Shown in pieces: positions 1 to 8,529 of a DNA stretch of 64,000 nt (its first letter is position 1; each line of letters begins with the position of its first letter). The notes under the pieces were generated by a model. That model saw only the letters and a list, made by a program, of their open reading frames with translations. It was not told the origin of the DNA and did no database searches. Both the position numbers and the translations under genes were made by a program. Source of the DNA: Ruminococcaceae bacterium UBA6434 (GTDB lineage Bacteria; Bacillota; Clostridia; Oscillospirales; Acutalibacteraceae); the NCBI GenBank assembly GCA_002437245.1, contig DJOQ01000034.1, positions 1 to 64,000 on the forward strand. Direction: 5' to 3'.

Positions 1-60
1 CAGTATTGGGGGTACATATCACCGATATATACCGGAACGGGCGTTTGTTTTGCCTTATGT

Positions 61-1647
61 TTATACTATTTTGCCGTAGTGCTTAGGCTCAGCCAGAGAC
101 GGTGCCAGGCGAATGGCTTTTTGGCATATCTTTGAGAGAAGCGGATTTTTTATAATCTCCGAAAAGGTTATTGCGAGCGTGTCAACTATTTTATATGTAG
201 ACGGCGTTGATGACGGAGTTATGGTTACTTTGTCGTTGCGGCGGAACAGGAAGTTAAGGCTTCTCATTCCGATGGTTTCAACGGGACGAACCATGACCTT
301 AAGGTTGATGTCGTCAATCCACTCGGCGTTGGCGCAAACCTTGAATTTGATTTTTCCGAGCGTCATTGTGCCGTAGCGGTAGCGACCGTCCATACCGCAG
401 CAAACCGTGTTTCTTTCGTCTCCCTCGTCCCAGGTCATTTCACATTCGTGGTCGCCGAAGTTGAATTTGATGTTATCTATGTTGCCGGCTCTGTCGGACA
501 TCATAAATGTTACGGCAAGCGGAAGCATACTCACGGGCATACCTATAATGTTGAGCAGAATCTTTTTGCGAACCTTTATGGTTTTGCCTATAAGGCGGCT
601 CTCGGTTACGGAGTGCCTTGACGCCACGGGACGGTTAACGGTTGAGGTGTCAACTTCAACGCTGTTACCCTGTTCATCTGCGAATGCCGCAGGGAAGAAA
701 GCCCATATCGCCGCCCTTGCCTCGTCCTCGCAGGGGATAGCGGCAGTGGAAACTATGGTCGCGTCAAGCGACGGGAAGTTTATGCCGAACTGAGAGAACA
801 TACCGTCTGCGCGATATGAATAAGGCTCTGTATCGTCCATCCAAAGGCAATAGCCGTAGCCCGCGCAGCAATCCTTGTCTTTGCTCGGCATTTTAATATT
901 GCCCAATTGGTTTACGGTAGCTTCCTTAACCCATTCCTTCGGAAGAACCTGTTTGTTTTTATATTTACCGTCGTGCAGATAGCAGGTCATCAGCTTTGCG
1001 AGGTCCATGGTTTTTATGTAAAGACCCCACCCGCCTGCCTCTACGCCTTTTTGGTCGGTCTCCCAGAAGGGCCTTTCTATGCCGAGCGGTTCAAACAGCC
1101 TCGGCGTCAGGTAATCAAGAACGCTCATTTTTGCCACGCGGTGAATTATGGCGCAGAGCATATATATGTTTTCGTTTACATAGAGGTACTGCGTGCCCGG
1201 CTCAAATACCCAGGGCGAATTTATGTAGTCCTCCACCCAGTCTATTTTGCTCTTATCCTCAAGCATATTGGTCTGCTTGCCTGCGGTCATCGTTATGAGC
1301 GTGCGTACCGTCAGTTTGTCAAAGTACGGGCTTTTAATTCTCGGTTTGTATTCGGGGAAAAAGTCAAGCACTTTGTCATCAAGCGATAAAAGCCCCTCGG
1401 ATACCGCAAAGCCGATAGCCGTCGCCGAAAAAGTTTTGCTGACAGAATACATGGAATGGCTTGTATCGGCTGTATACGGCTCGTTATACCACTCTACGGC
1501 AATCTTGCCGTGCCGTATAACCATAAATGAGTGAAATTCAAGATTTTGTTCTTTTATGTAATGCAAAAACTGCTCCGTCAACGCCGATGAAACTCCGACC
1601 TCTTCGGGAGATGCGGCGCGCGGAAGCTCTTTATTAACAGGACTCAA
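61..1647 (-). CDS. Beta-lactamase-fold serine hydrolase
   Basis: Predicted serine hydrolase of the class C beta-lactamase/penicillin-binding-protein-like family. Counting from the chosen start, the nucleophile motif SVSK is at residues 68-71 and the second motif YVN at 156-158. The catalytic domain covers roughly the first 350 residues; the remaining ~170 residues form a C-terminal part I cannot assign. There is no signal peptide, so a cytosolic esterase or peptidase is more likely than a secreted beta-lactamase; the substrate is unknown. The start is uncertain: a GTG at 1659 overlaps the AAAGG ribosome site, so the TTG at 1647, about 11 nt from it, is preferred. It is transcribed alone, downstream of the terminator closing the neighbouring gene. 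Confidence 0.8.
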   Translation of the reverse strand: MSPVNKELPRAASPEEVGVSSALTEQFLHYIKEQNLEFHSFMVIRHGKIAVEWYNEPYTADTSHSMYSVSKTFSATAIGFAVSEGLLSLDDKVLDFFPEYKPRIKSPYFDKLTVRTLITMTAGKQTNMLEDKSKIDWVEDYINSPWVFEPGTQYLYVNENIYMLCAIIHRVAKMSVLDYLTPRLFEPLGIERPFWETDQKGVEAGGWGLYIKTMDLAKLMTCYLHDGKYKNKQVLPKEWVKEATVNQLGNIKMPSKDKDCCAGYGYCLWMDDTEPYSYRADGMFSQFGINFPSLDATIVSTAAIPCEDEARAAIWAFFPAAFADEQGNSVEVDTSTVNRPVASRHSVTESRLIGKTIKVRKKILLNIIGMPVSMLPLAVTFMMSDRAGNIDNIKFNFGDHECEMTWDEGDERNTVCCGMDGRYRYGTMTLGKIKFKVCANAEWIDDINLKVMVRPVETIGMRSLNFLFRRNDKVTITPSSTPSTYKIVDTLAITFSEIIKNPLLSKICQKAIRLAPSLAEPKHYGKIV

Positions 1648-1791
1648 ACTACACAACACCTTTCAAATATAAATATAGAAATATTCTATCACTTTTGTAG
1701 GCGTTGTGCAATAAATAATCAAAAAATATAAACTTAATCAAATAATATATATATAATAGACAAACTGCGCAGCGGCGTTACCGTTTACCGC

Positions 1792-1827
1792 AAAAAAAGA
1801 ACCGTAAAACAGCTTTTACGGTTCTTT
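1792..1827 (-). terminator. Intrinsic terminator of the NDP-sugar dehydratase gene
   Basis: A perfect 14-bp stem (1796-1809 with 1814-1827) and 4-nt loop, followed on the minus strand by seven T. It belongs to a hairpin family with core GTAAAA...TTTTAC seen four times in this window. Confidence 0.9.
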
Positions 1828-1842
1828 ACGATTATATTTGCT

Positions 1843-3741
1843 TTATCGGTTGTTTGGGTCGGGCGTGTAGGTAGGAACAAGCTCCATAAGGAATTCGCGT
1901 GAATCGCCCGGTTTCATAGAACGTATTTTTTCAATGTACGAAAGCAACTTTTCATCATCTATATCTCCGGGAGAGGTGACATAAATTTTGTCGTTCTGAG
2001 TTTTGTGTATATCGTTTTTCTCCGACTGAAGAACCAACTCCTCGTAGAGTTTTTCGCCGGGACGAAGCCCAGTAAACTGTATGTCAATATCAACATACGG
2101 TTCAAATCCCGAAAGCCTTATAAGCTTTTCGGCGAGCGAGAGTATTTTAACGGGTTCGCCCATGTTAAGTACGAATATTTCCCCGCCCTTTGCAAGACCG
2201 CCTGCCTGAACCACAAGCTGTGCCGCCTCGGGTATAGTCATAAAGTAACGTGTTATATCGGGGTGGGTTACGGTCAGCGGACCGCCGTTTTCAAGCTGCT
2301 CTTTGAACAGCGGAATAACGCTGCCGTTTGAACCGAGGACGTTTCCGAAACGCACGGCGGCAAAAGTAGTGCCATTTGATATTTTGGCGAAATGCTGAAT
2401 TATAAGCTCGCACGTCCTCTTTGTTGCGCCCATGACATTTGTCGGATTAACCGCCTTGTCGGTTGAGAGCAAAACAAAGTGGCGGACGCCGTATTCATTT
2501 GCACATTCGGCGGTGTTGTATGTGCCGAGCGTGTTGTTCTTTATCGCCTCAAACGGGCTGTCCTCCATAAGCGGAACGTGCTTATGCGCCGCGGCATGGA
2601 AAACGCTTGATGGGTGGAACTCCTCAAAAATCTCGCGAAGTCTCGCCTTGTCGCGCACGGACCCTATACGGATAATTATTTCGGGACTACCGAAATAGAG
2701 CCTGTCCAAAGACTGCTTTAAGGTATACGCGTTATTTTCGTATATATCAAAAATTATAATTTTTTTCGGAGAGTATTTTGCTATCTGACGGCAAAGCTCC
2801 GAGCCGATGCTTCCGCCGCCTCCTGTGACCAAGACCGTTTCGTCCGTGAGATATTTACAGGTTTCGGGGTCAAGCTTTATTTCGGGACGCGACAAAAGGT
2901 CGAGTATATCGACGTTTCGTATCTCTTTGTAATTCGGTTTGCTGCCGCTGGGGAGGGAGTTTATGTCGGGGATGACTTTCACCTTGCAGCCGGTAGCGAC
3001 AGCTGCTTCAAGTAAATCGCGTTTCTTTTTTTCGTCCGCGTTTTTTATGCAGAAAATGATTTCGTCGGCGTTGTATTTTTTCGCAATTTGCGCGAGTCTG
3101 TCACATCCACCCTCTATCGGTGTTCCGTTTATCGAGCGTCCGATTTTTTCGGGGTCGTCATCAACGAGCACAACGGGATTTCCGAAACGGTAGCCGGTTT
3201 GCTGAAATTCGTGTACGAGCGAGCTTCCGGCTGCTCCGGCACCCAAAACAAGTATCCTGGTATTTGACCTTTTTGATCGCGAAGCCTCGGCGCTTGCGGC
3301 TCTGAATGAGCGCGGAACAAGTCTTACCGCAAGGCAGGCGCATATTATTATGAGTGTGCAGTCGAGGTACACCGACCACGGCAATACGTTGAAATACAGT
3401 ATTTCGGCACCTGCGTGGCGGCAGATTTTCATACCTACGTAGTCGGACAGCCAAACAAGAATCGTGCCTGCCGCAGTTGCTATTGAATACCTGAACAGGT
3501 CATATATTCCGGCGTATTTCCACATCGAACGGTAAAGCTTGACTGCGGCGTAGGATCCTATGTAAAACAGCGTTACAAACGGTACCCTTATAAGCAGCCT
3601 CAACATAAGGTCCGGGCTGTACCTGAAATTCCAATACAGCAGAACCATTATAGGATAAGAGAGATTAACTATTGCTATATCCGTAAGAATGAGCGCCAGC
3701 GTCTTATAGTTGGCTTTATGCTTTTGTGGCTTCAGTTTCAT
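1843..3741 (-). CDS. Membrane-anchored NDP-sugar 4,6-dehydratase/epimerase (FlaA1/CapD type)
   Basis: Polysaccharide biosynthesis protein of the CapD/PglF/FlaA1 family, 632 residues. About four transmembrane segments in the first ~130 residues anchor it in the membrane. A first nucleotide-binding fold begins with VLGAGAAG near residue 165, and the catalytic short-chain-dehydrogenase domain begins with TGGGGSIGS near 310. The active-site region reads STDKAVNPTNVMGATKR: the usual YxxxK is MxxxK, as is typical of this dehydratase family. It likely makes a 4-keto-6-deoxy UDP-HexNAc for capsule or glycan synthesis. It is transcribed alone from a good promoter, with GGGGG as SD and its own terminator; no glycosyltransferases are adjacent, so the glycan is unknown. 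Confidence 0.9.
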   Translation of the reverse strand: MKLKPQKHKANYKTLALILTDIAIVNLSYPIMVLLYWNFRYSPDLMLRLLIRVPFVTLFYIGSYAAVKLYRSMWKYAGIYDLFRYSIATAAGTILVWLSDYVGMKICRHAGAEILYFNVLPWSVYLDCTLIIICACLAVRLVPRSFRAASAEASRSKRSNTRILVLGAGAAGSSLVHEFQQTGYRFGNPVVLVDDDPEKIGRSINGTPIEGGCDRLAQIAKKYNADEIIFCIKNADEKKKRDLLEAAVATGCKVKVIPDINSLPSGSKPNYKEIRNVDILDLLSRPEIKLDPETCKYLTDETVLVTGGGGSIGSELCRQIAKYSPKKIIIFDIYENNAYTLKQSLDRLYFGSPEIIIRIGSVRDKARLREIFEEFHPSSVFHAAAHKHVPLMEDSPFEAIKNNTLGTYNTAECANEYGVRHFVLLSTDKAVNPTNVMGATKRTCELIIQHFAKISNGTTFAAVRFGNVLGSNGSVIPLFKEQLENGGPLTVTHPDITRYFMTIPEAAQLVVQAGGLAKGGEIFVLNMGEPVKILSLAEKLIRLSGFEPYVDIDIQFTGLRPGEKLYEELVLQSEKNDIHKTQNDKIYVTSPGDIDDEKLLSYIEKIRSMKPGDSREFLMELVPTYTPDPNNR

Positions 3742-3772
3742 TCTTTTCCCCCAAGAAAATAACCTAATATAT

Positions 3773-3801
3773 ATTTTACACTCTTATAAATACCGTGTCA
3801 A
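3773..3801 (-). promoter_or_regulatory. Sigma-A promoter for the NDP-sugar dehydratase gene
   Basis: Reads TTGACA, 17-bp spacer, TAAAAT on the minus strand, ending about 30 nt before the start codon. Confidence 0.75.
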
Positions 3802-3920
3802 TAATACTATAGTATATAATTGACATAATAAGACAGAATGTTTGATACGGCGCACTGTAATAAATGACTTGTAAAATGCAACAAATCGCCGCAAGAGAAA
3901 AATTGACCGCTAAAATGGTA

Positions 3921-3949
3921 TTGAAACACATAAATAATAATGATAAAAT
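3921..3949 (+). promoter_or_regulatory. Promoter for recJ-relA
   Basis: TTGAAA, 17-bp spacer, TAAAAT. It would give a ~95-nt leader before the recJ TTG start. Confidence 0.55.
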
Positions 3950-4053
3950 AATAAGGTTAATAATTGTGTTGTGCTGTTTTAGGCTTTTGCCGATAAAAAG
4001 GGCTTTAGCCACGCAAAAACGCGGCGCGGCATTTATGTTTGGAGTAATACATC

Positions 4054-6096
4054 TTGAGTCGTAAAAAGTGGACAGTATCACAATATGATAAGGATATGGC
4101 GGCGGAGTTATCCGAGAGCTATGAACTTGACCCGTTTGCGGCATTGCTTCTTGTCTCGCGCGGGGTAACGGCAGATAATGCGGATGAATTTCTGTATCCG
4201 CAGTGCGACATAGACCCTTTTTCGCTCCCCGATATGGAAAAGGCGGCGGACAGGATAAGAAAAGCTATCGATTCCTTTGAAAAAATCGCTGTTTTCGGCG
4301 ACTATGACGCCGACGGCGTTACCTCTGCCGCGGTTATGTACAGTTATCTCGAAAGCCGCGGTGCGGACGTTATCTGCCATATCCCCGACAGAATAAAAGA
4401 GGGATACGGCATATCGTCAAAGGCTGTCGAAGATTTAAAAGAACAAGGAGTTTCACTTATAATAACGGTGGATAACGGCATATCAGCATTGGAGGCCGCA
4501 AAGACCGCAAAGGAGCTCTCTGTGGACCTTGTTATCACGGATCACCACAAGCAGAGCGGAGAGCTTCCCGAGGCTGTCGCCGTAGTTGACCCGCAAAGAA
4601 CCGACTGCAACATACCGTTCCGCGATTGGGCGGGCGTAGGTGTTGCCTTTAAAACGATTTGCGCCGTAGAGGGCGACGGTGAAGAAGAATTGCTCGACGA
4701 ATTTTCCGACCTTGTCGCCATAGGCACTCTTGCCGACGTTGTTCCTCTGAAAAGAGAGAACCGCGCTCTCGTGTATGAGGGCTTAAAGCGCATAAATTCG
4801 GGCAGCCGACAAGGGATAGAGGCTCTTAAAAATACGGCAGGCGTTTCGGGTAAAAAGCTCGGCGCAGGCGGAATATCATATACCCTTGCACCGCGTATAA
4901 ATGCGGCAGGCAGAATGGGCTCCGCCATGACGGCATTTCGCCTTTTGCTGAGCGACGACGAAGATACCGCCGAGGAGCTTGCAAAAACAATAGACGCTTA
5001 CAATAAAGAACGTCACAGCGTTGAAAACGAGATAACAAAACAGGCAATAGCGGAAATAGAGAGCCGTCCCGACGAAAAATATGCAAGCGTAATAGTGGTG
5101 TCAGGCGAAAATTGGCATCAGGGCGTAATAGGAATAGTTGCCGCAAGACTTTGCGGAAGGTACGGAAAACCGGCAGTCGTAATCTCCTTGGACAAAGACA
5201 CGGGCAAAGGCTCATGCCGCAGTATTGAGGGCTTTTCCATATATGACGCGCTTTCAGCCGTTTCCGACACATTGACCCACTTCGGAGGACATACTCTCGC
5301 CGCGGGTCTCGGCGTCGAAAAAAGCAGAATAGACGAATTTCGCAAGGCGATAAACGAGTATGCAAAGACTGTCGAAATGCCGTTTCCGGAGCTCAGACTC
5401 GATTGCAAATTAAATCCGGCATACATAAATATGGATTTGATAAACAGCCTCGAATTGCTTGAGCCGTTCGGCGCGGGTAACGAAGAGCCGTGCTTCGGGC
5501 TGTTTAATATGCAGATAACCAAAATAACACCGATAGGCGACGGCAAGCATTTAAGGCTTGCTTTGAGAAAGGGCAGCACGGAGATTACGGCTTTGCTGTT
5601 TTCCGTCCGAGCGGAGGAATTCCCCTTCAGGCTCGGCGATACGGTAGACGCCGCGATCAAAATAACAAAAAACGAGTTTCGCGGCGAAGTAAAGCCGAGC
5701 GTTCGCATATGCGATATGCGTTTTTCGGGCAGTAACGACATAAACTATTTAAAATCCGTAAGACTTTACGAAAAATACAGGCGGCACGAAAAGCTGAACG
5801 AAAAGGAACTGAAATTTATTACACCGAATCGTGATTTTCTCGCGTCGGCATATAGGTTCTTTAAAAAGAACGGCGGCTGGCGTTTTGACCTCCGCAGCCT
5901 GCTTACAAGGGCAAATTGCCCCGAGGCGTCGGCGGCGACGCTGCTCGTTTCCGAAGATGTGCTGTGTGAGCTGAAGCTTATGGAAAAAAACGAAAACGGA
6001 GCTCTTTCGATATGCGAGACAAGCGAAAAGAAAGACCTTGACACATCAAAAATTTTGGCAGGCCTAAAGGCAGAAATGGGGAAAAACAATGGCTGA
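4054..6096 (+). CDS. recJ: Single-stranded-DNA-specific exonuclease RecJ
   Basis: 5'-3' ssDNA exonuclease of recombination and mismatch repair, DHH superfamily. GDYDADG at residues 82-88 and DHH at 163-165 are the metal-binding motifs; the DHHA1 domain carries GGHTLAAG further on. An OB-like region follows, and about 110 C-terminal residues look like a winged-helix extension, giving 680 residues: longer than E. coli RecJ (~577) and nearer to Firmicutes forms. Translation starts at TTG with GGAG 9 nt upstream. The 3' end overlaps relA by 8 nt, so the two are probably translationally coupled. Clostridia often carry apt between recJ and relA; it is absent here. Confidence 0.96.
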   Translation: MSRKKWTVSQYDKDMAAELSESYELDPFAALLLVSRGVTADNADEFLYPQCDIDPFSLPDMEKAADRIRKAIDSFEKIAVFGDYDADGVTSAAVMYSYLESRGADVICHIPDRIKEGYGISSKAVEDLKEQGVSLIITVDNGISALEAAKTAKELSVDLVITDHHKQSGELPEAVAVVDPQRTDCNIPFRDWAGVGVAFKTICAVEGDGEEELLDEFSDLVAIGTLADVVPLKRENRALVYEGLKRINSGSRQGIEALKNTAGVSGKKLGAGGISYTLAPRINAAGRMGSAMTAFRLLLSDDEDTAEELAKTIDAYNKERHSVENEITKQAIAEIESRPDEKYASVIVVSGENWHQGVIGIVAARLCGRYGKPAVVISLDKDTGKGSCRSIEGFSIYDALSAVSDTLTHFGGHTLAAGLGVEKSRIDEFRKAINEYAKTVEMPFPELRLDCKLNPAYINMDLINSLELLEPFGAGNEEPCFGLFNMQITKITPIGDGKHLRLALRKGSTEITALLFSVRAEEFPFRLGDTVDAAIKITKNEFRGEVKPSVRICDMRFSGSNDINYLKSVRLYEKYRRHEKLNEKELKFITPNRDFLASAYRFFKKNGGWRFDLRSLLTRANCPEASAATLLVSEDVLCELKLMEKNENGALSICETSEKKDLDTSKILAGLKAEMGKNNG

Positions 6097-8374
6097 TACA
6101 AAAAAAACAAAGGCCGAAGCGGCAGAAACAAAAGAATATGTTGAGCCGGATATGCGCCCCGAAAAGCTGATAAAACAGCAGGAGCGAGAGGCGAAAATGA
6201 CTCCCGACGAGCTGTATGCTGAATTAAAGGCGCGTCTTGAAAAGGCGTTTACCCCAGAGGAGACGGCCGAAATCGACAAGGCTTTCCGCGTGGCACGCGA
6301 GGCTCATAAGGCACAGCTGAGATATTCGGGTCAGCCGTATATTATTCACCCCATCGCCGTGTCAAATATACTTCTTGACCTCGGTATGGACGCGCAATCG
6401 ATAGAAGCGGCGCTTTTACACGATACGGTTGAAGATACCGATATAACCTTGGATTATATTAAGCACGAATTCGGCGCCGACGTCGCAGCGCTTGTTGACG
6501 GCGTTACAAAGCTCGGTAAAGTGCCGCTTTCAAACCGCGAGGAACAGCAGGCGGAAAATATCAGAAAAATGCTGCTTGCCATGTCCCACGATATAAGGGT
6601 AATTATAATTAAGCTTGCCGACAGAATACACAATATGCGCACGCTCAATTTTATGGCTCCGCAGAAACGCCGTGACATAGCGCTTGAAACGCTCGAGATT
6701 TACGCGCCGATAGCACACCGTCTCGGTATCAGACCGGCTAAGGAAGAGCTTGAAGATTTGGCTATACGTTTTCTTGACCCGATAGCATACAAGGAAATTG
6801 AGGATAACTTAAAAAGGCTCAGCAAATCGCGTCTTGACTTTTTGGAGTCGATGGAAAACAAAATACGCGACAGAATTACGGGCGTTGTAAAAGAGCCTAC
6901 CATTGAGGGCAGAATAAAGAGCGTACACGGCATTTACCGCAAAATGTATATGCAAAACAAAAATTTTGCCGAAATATACGACGTCTACGCCATACGCATA
7001 ATAGTTGACAGCGTTATAGACTGTTATAACTGCCTCGGCATAATTCACGATATGTTCCGCCCCCTGCCCGGCAGATTTAAAGATTACATCTCAACACCGA
7101 AACCCAATATGTATCAGTCGCTCCACACTACGGTAATCGGCAAAGAGGGCATACCGTTTGAGGTTCAGATAAGAACCTGGGAAATGCACCGCACGGCTGA
7201 ATACGGTATTGCGGCGCACTGGAAATATAAACTCGGAGTTCACGGAAAATCAAATCTTGATAAGCGCCTTGCGTGGATAAGGCAGATGCTTGAGGATCAG
7301 CAGGAGACCGGCGATGTCCGCGAGATAGTTCAGGCTATAAAAAGCGACCTCGTCCCCGAAGACACGTTTGTTTTTACACCGCGCGGCGACGTTATAAGTC
7401 TCCCTGCCGGTGCTACCGTTATTGACTTTGCATACGCCATTCATACCGCGGTCGGCAACAAAATGGTCGGCGCCAAGGTGGACGGCAGAATAGTTCCGCT
7501 CGATTATGTGGTCAAAACCGGCGAAATAGTCGAGGTGCTCACTTCCTCTCAGGCGGGCAAGGGTCCGTCGCGTGACTGGCTGAGTATAGCTAAGACGAGT
7601 CAGGCGCGAAACAAGATTCGTTCGTGGTTTAAAAACGAACGCCGCGACGAAAACATCGTCGAGGGCAAGGCTGAGATAGAGCGCGAATTTAAACGCAACT
7701 TTATAAGGCTCAGCGACGAAAACTACGAAAAATTCGTTGCGAATCTCGCGGAGCGGCAGCATTTAAGAAATGTGGACGACTTTTACGCGGCTATAGGCTA
7801 CGGCGGTATTTCCGTAATAAGGCTTATGCCGTATATCAAGGAAGAGTACAACAAGAATTACCGTTCTCAGGAGACCGTGGTGCTCCCCGAGGACGATAAG
7901 ATAAAGACAAGCCGCCGCAAGAGCGGTTCGGACGGCGTTACGGTAAGCGGAATAGACAACTGCCTTATCAAATTTTCACGCTGCTGCAATCCGCTTCCCG
8001 GCGACAACATCATAGGGTTTATAACCCGCGGTCACGGCGTCTCGATTCACAAGCGCGACTGCCCTAATGTTCCGTCGGACTTTTCAAAATGCGACGAGCC
8101 GCAAAGATGGGTCGCCGCCGCGTGGAATACCGACGTCAAGACCGAGTTCAAAGCGTCGCTGATAATAACCTGTCTTTCGAGAATAGGTCTTATGGCCGAT
8201 GTCTCGGTGCAGCTTGCCGCAATGAAGGTCAATATCAACGAGATTTCCTCACGCGAGACCAAAGACGGCAGAAGCCAGATAAGTATGACCATAACCGTAA
8301 GCAATGTCGATCACCTGAAAAACGTAATAGCGCGTCTTAAAAAGGTAGACGGCGTACTTTCGGTTGAAAGATAA
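6089..8374 (+). CDS. relA: Bifunctional (p)ppGpp synthase/hydrolase
   Basis: RelA/SpoT-homologue (Rel) that makes and degrades the stringent-response alarmone. The hydrolase HD domain is intact (HDTVED at 111-116), followed by the synthetase domain around 240-370, a TGS domain near 410-480 (begins EDTFVFTPRGD), a conserved Cys/His segment (CCNPLPGD) near 635, and a C-terminal ACT domain from about 685. Length 761 is a little above the usual ~740 because of a charged N-terminal extension. Since both HD and synthetase motifs are present, it is likely the main long Rel enzyme. It is co-transcribed with recJ, overlapping it by 8 nt. Confidence 0.96.
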   Translation: MADTKKTKAEAAETKEYVEPDMRPEKLIKQQEREAKMTPDELYAELKARLEKAFTPEETAEIDKAFRVAREAHKAQLRYSGQPYIIHPIAVSNILLDLGMDAQSIEAALLHDTVEDTDITLDYIKHEFGADVAALVDGVTKLGKVPLSNREEQQAENIRKMLLAMSHDIRVIIIKLADRIHNMRTLNFMAPQKRRDIALETLEIYAPIAHRLGIRPAKEELEDLAIRFLDPIAYKEIEDNLKRLSKSRLDFLESMENKIRDRITGVVKEPTIEGRIKSVHGIYRKMYMQNKNFAEIYDVYAIRIIVDSVIDCYNCLGIIHDMFRPLPGRFKDYISTPKPNMYQSLHTTVIGKEGIPFEVQIRTWEMHRTAEYGIAAHWKYKLGVHGKSNLDKRLAWIRQMLEDQQETGDVREIVQAIKSDLVPEDTFVFTPRGDVISLPAGATVIDFAYAIHTAVGNKMVGAKVDGRIVPLDYVVKTGEIVEVLTSSQAGKGPSRDWLSIAKTSQARNKIRSWFKNERRDENIVEGKAEIEREFKRNFIRLSDENYEKFVANLAERQHLRNVDDFYAAIGYGGISVIRLMPYIKEEYNKNYRSQETVVLPEDDKIKTSRRKSGSDGVTVSGIDNCLIKFSRCCNPLPGDNIIGFITRGHGVSIHKRDCPNVPSDFSKCDEPQRWVAAAWNTDVKTEFKASLIITCLSRIGLMADVSVQLAAMKVNINEISSRETKDGRSQISMTITVSNVDHLKNVIARLKKVDGVLSVER

Positions 8375-8450
8375 CCGCGGTCGAACAGATAATATGAGCG
8401 ATTTCGGCAATATACCCTAATTTTAAATTTTCACCGGAGATTTTTTCTCC

Positions 8451-8479
8451 TTGACAGCGGCGCTTTAGCGTGGTAGTAT
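8451..8479 (+). promoter_or_regulatory. Histidine operon promoter
   Basis: TTGACA (8451-8456), 17-bp spacer, TAGTAT (8474-8479). This is a consensus-quality sigma-A promoter, and its -10 box lies in the spacer of a 12-bp perfect inverted repeat. Confidence 0.85.
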
Positions 8480-8496
8480 ATTAGCACGCTAAAGCG
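8461..8496 (+). promoter_or_regulatory. Inverted-repeat operator overlapping the his promoter (HisR-like)
   Basis: CGCTTTAGCGTG (8461-8472) and its exact reverse complement (8485-8496) flank the -10 box. Two 12-bp palindromic units can also be read: TTAGCGTGGTAG (8465-8476) and TTAGCACGCTAA (8481-8492), spaced 16 bp apart. Firmicutes his operons are known to be controlled in some lineages by HisR, a TrpR-family repressor; assigning this site to HisR is inference. No T-box features are seen between promoter and hisZ. Confidence 0.6.
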
Positions 8497-8529
8497 AGTG
8501 CGCATAAAAAGCAGAAAGGCGGCGGATTT

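Larger units (their letters stand above)
3742..4053. other. Divergent intergenic region
   Basis: About 310 bases, AT-rich, holding the two back-to-back promoters listed separately (minus strand 3773-3801, plus strand 3921-3949). I see no convincing small gene or structured RNA in it. Confidence 0.6.

Noticed and set aside
61..1659. Secreted beta-lactamase (resistance gene)
   Set aside because: No signal peptide, over-long C-terminal part, and only the general SxxK/YxN motifs; a cytosolic esterase-type hydrolase is more likely.
2005..2331. Several plus-strand frames inside the NDP-sugar dehydratase gene
   Set aside because: Shadows of the minus-strand gene; no SD or protein similarity seen.
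8375..8529. Possible T-box leader before hisZ
   Set aside because: The space between the promoter and hisZ is only ~50 nt and lacks the T-box sequence and antiterminator; the GGAGA/TCTCC repeat at 8436-8450 precedes the promoter.
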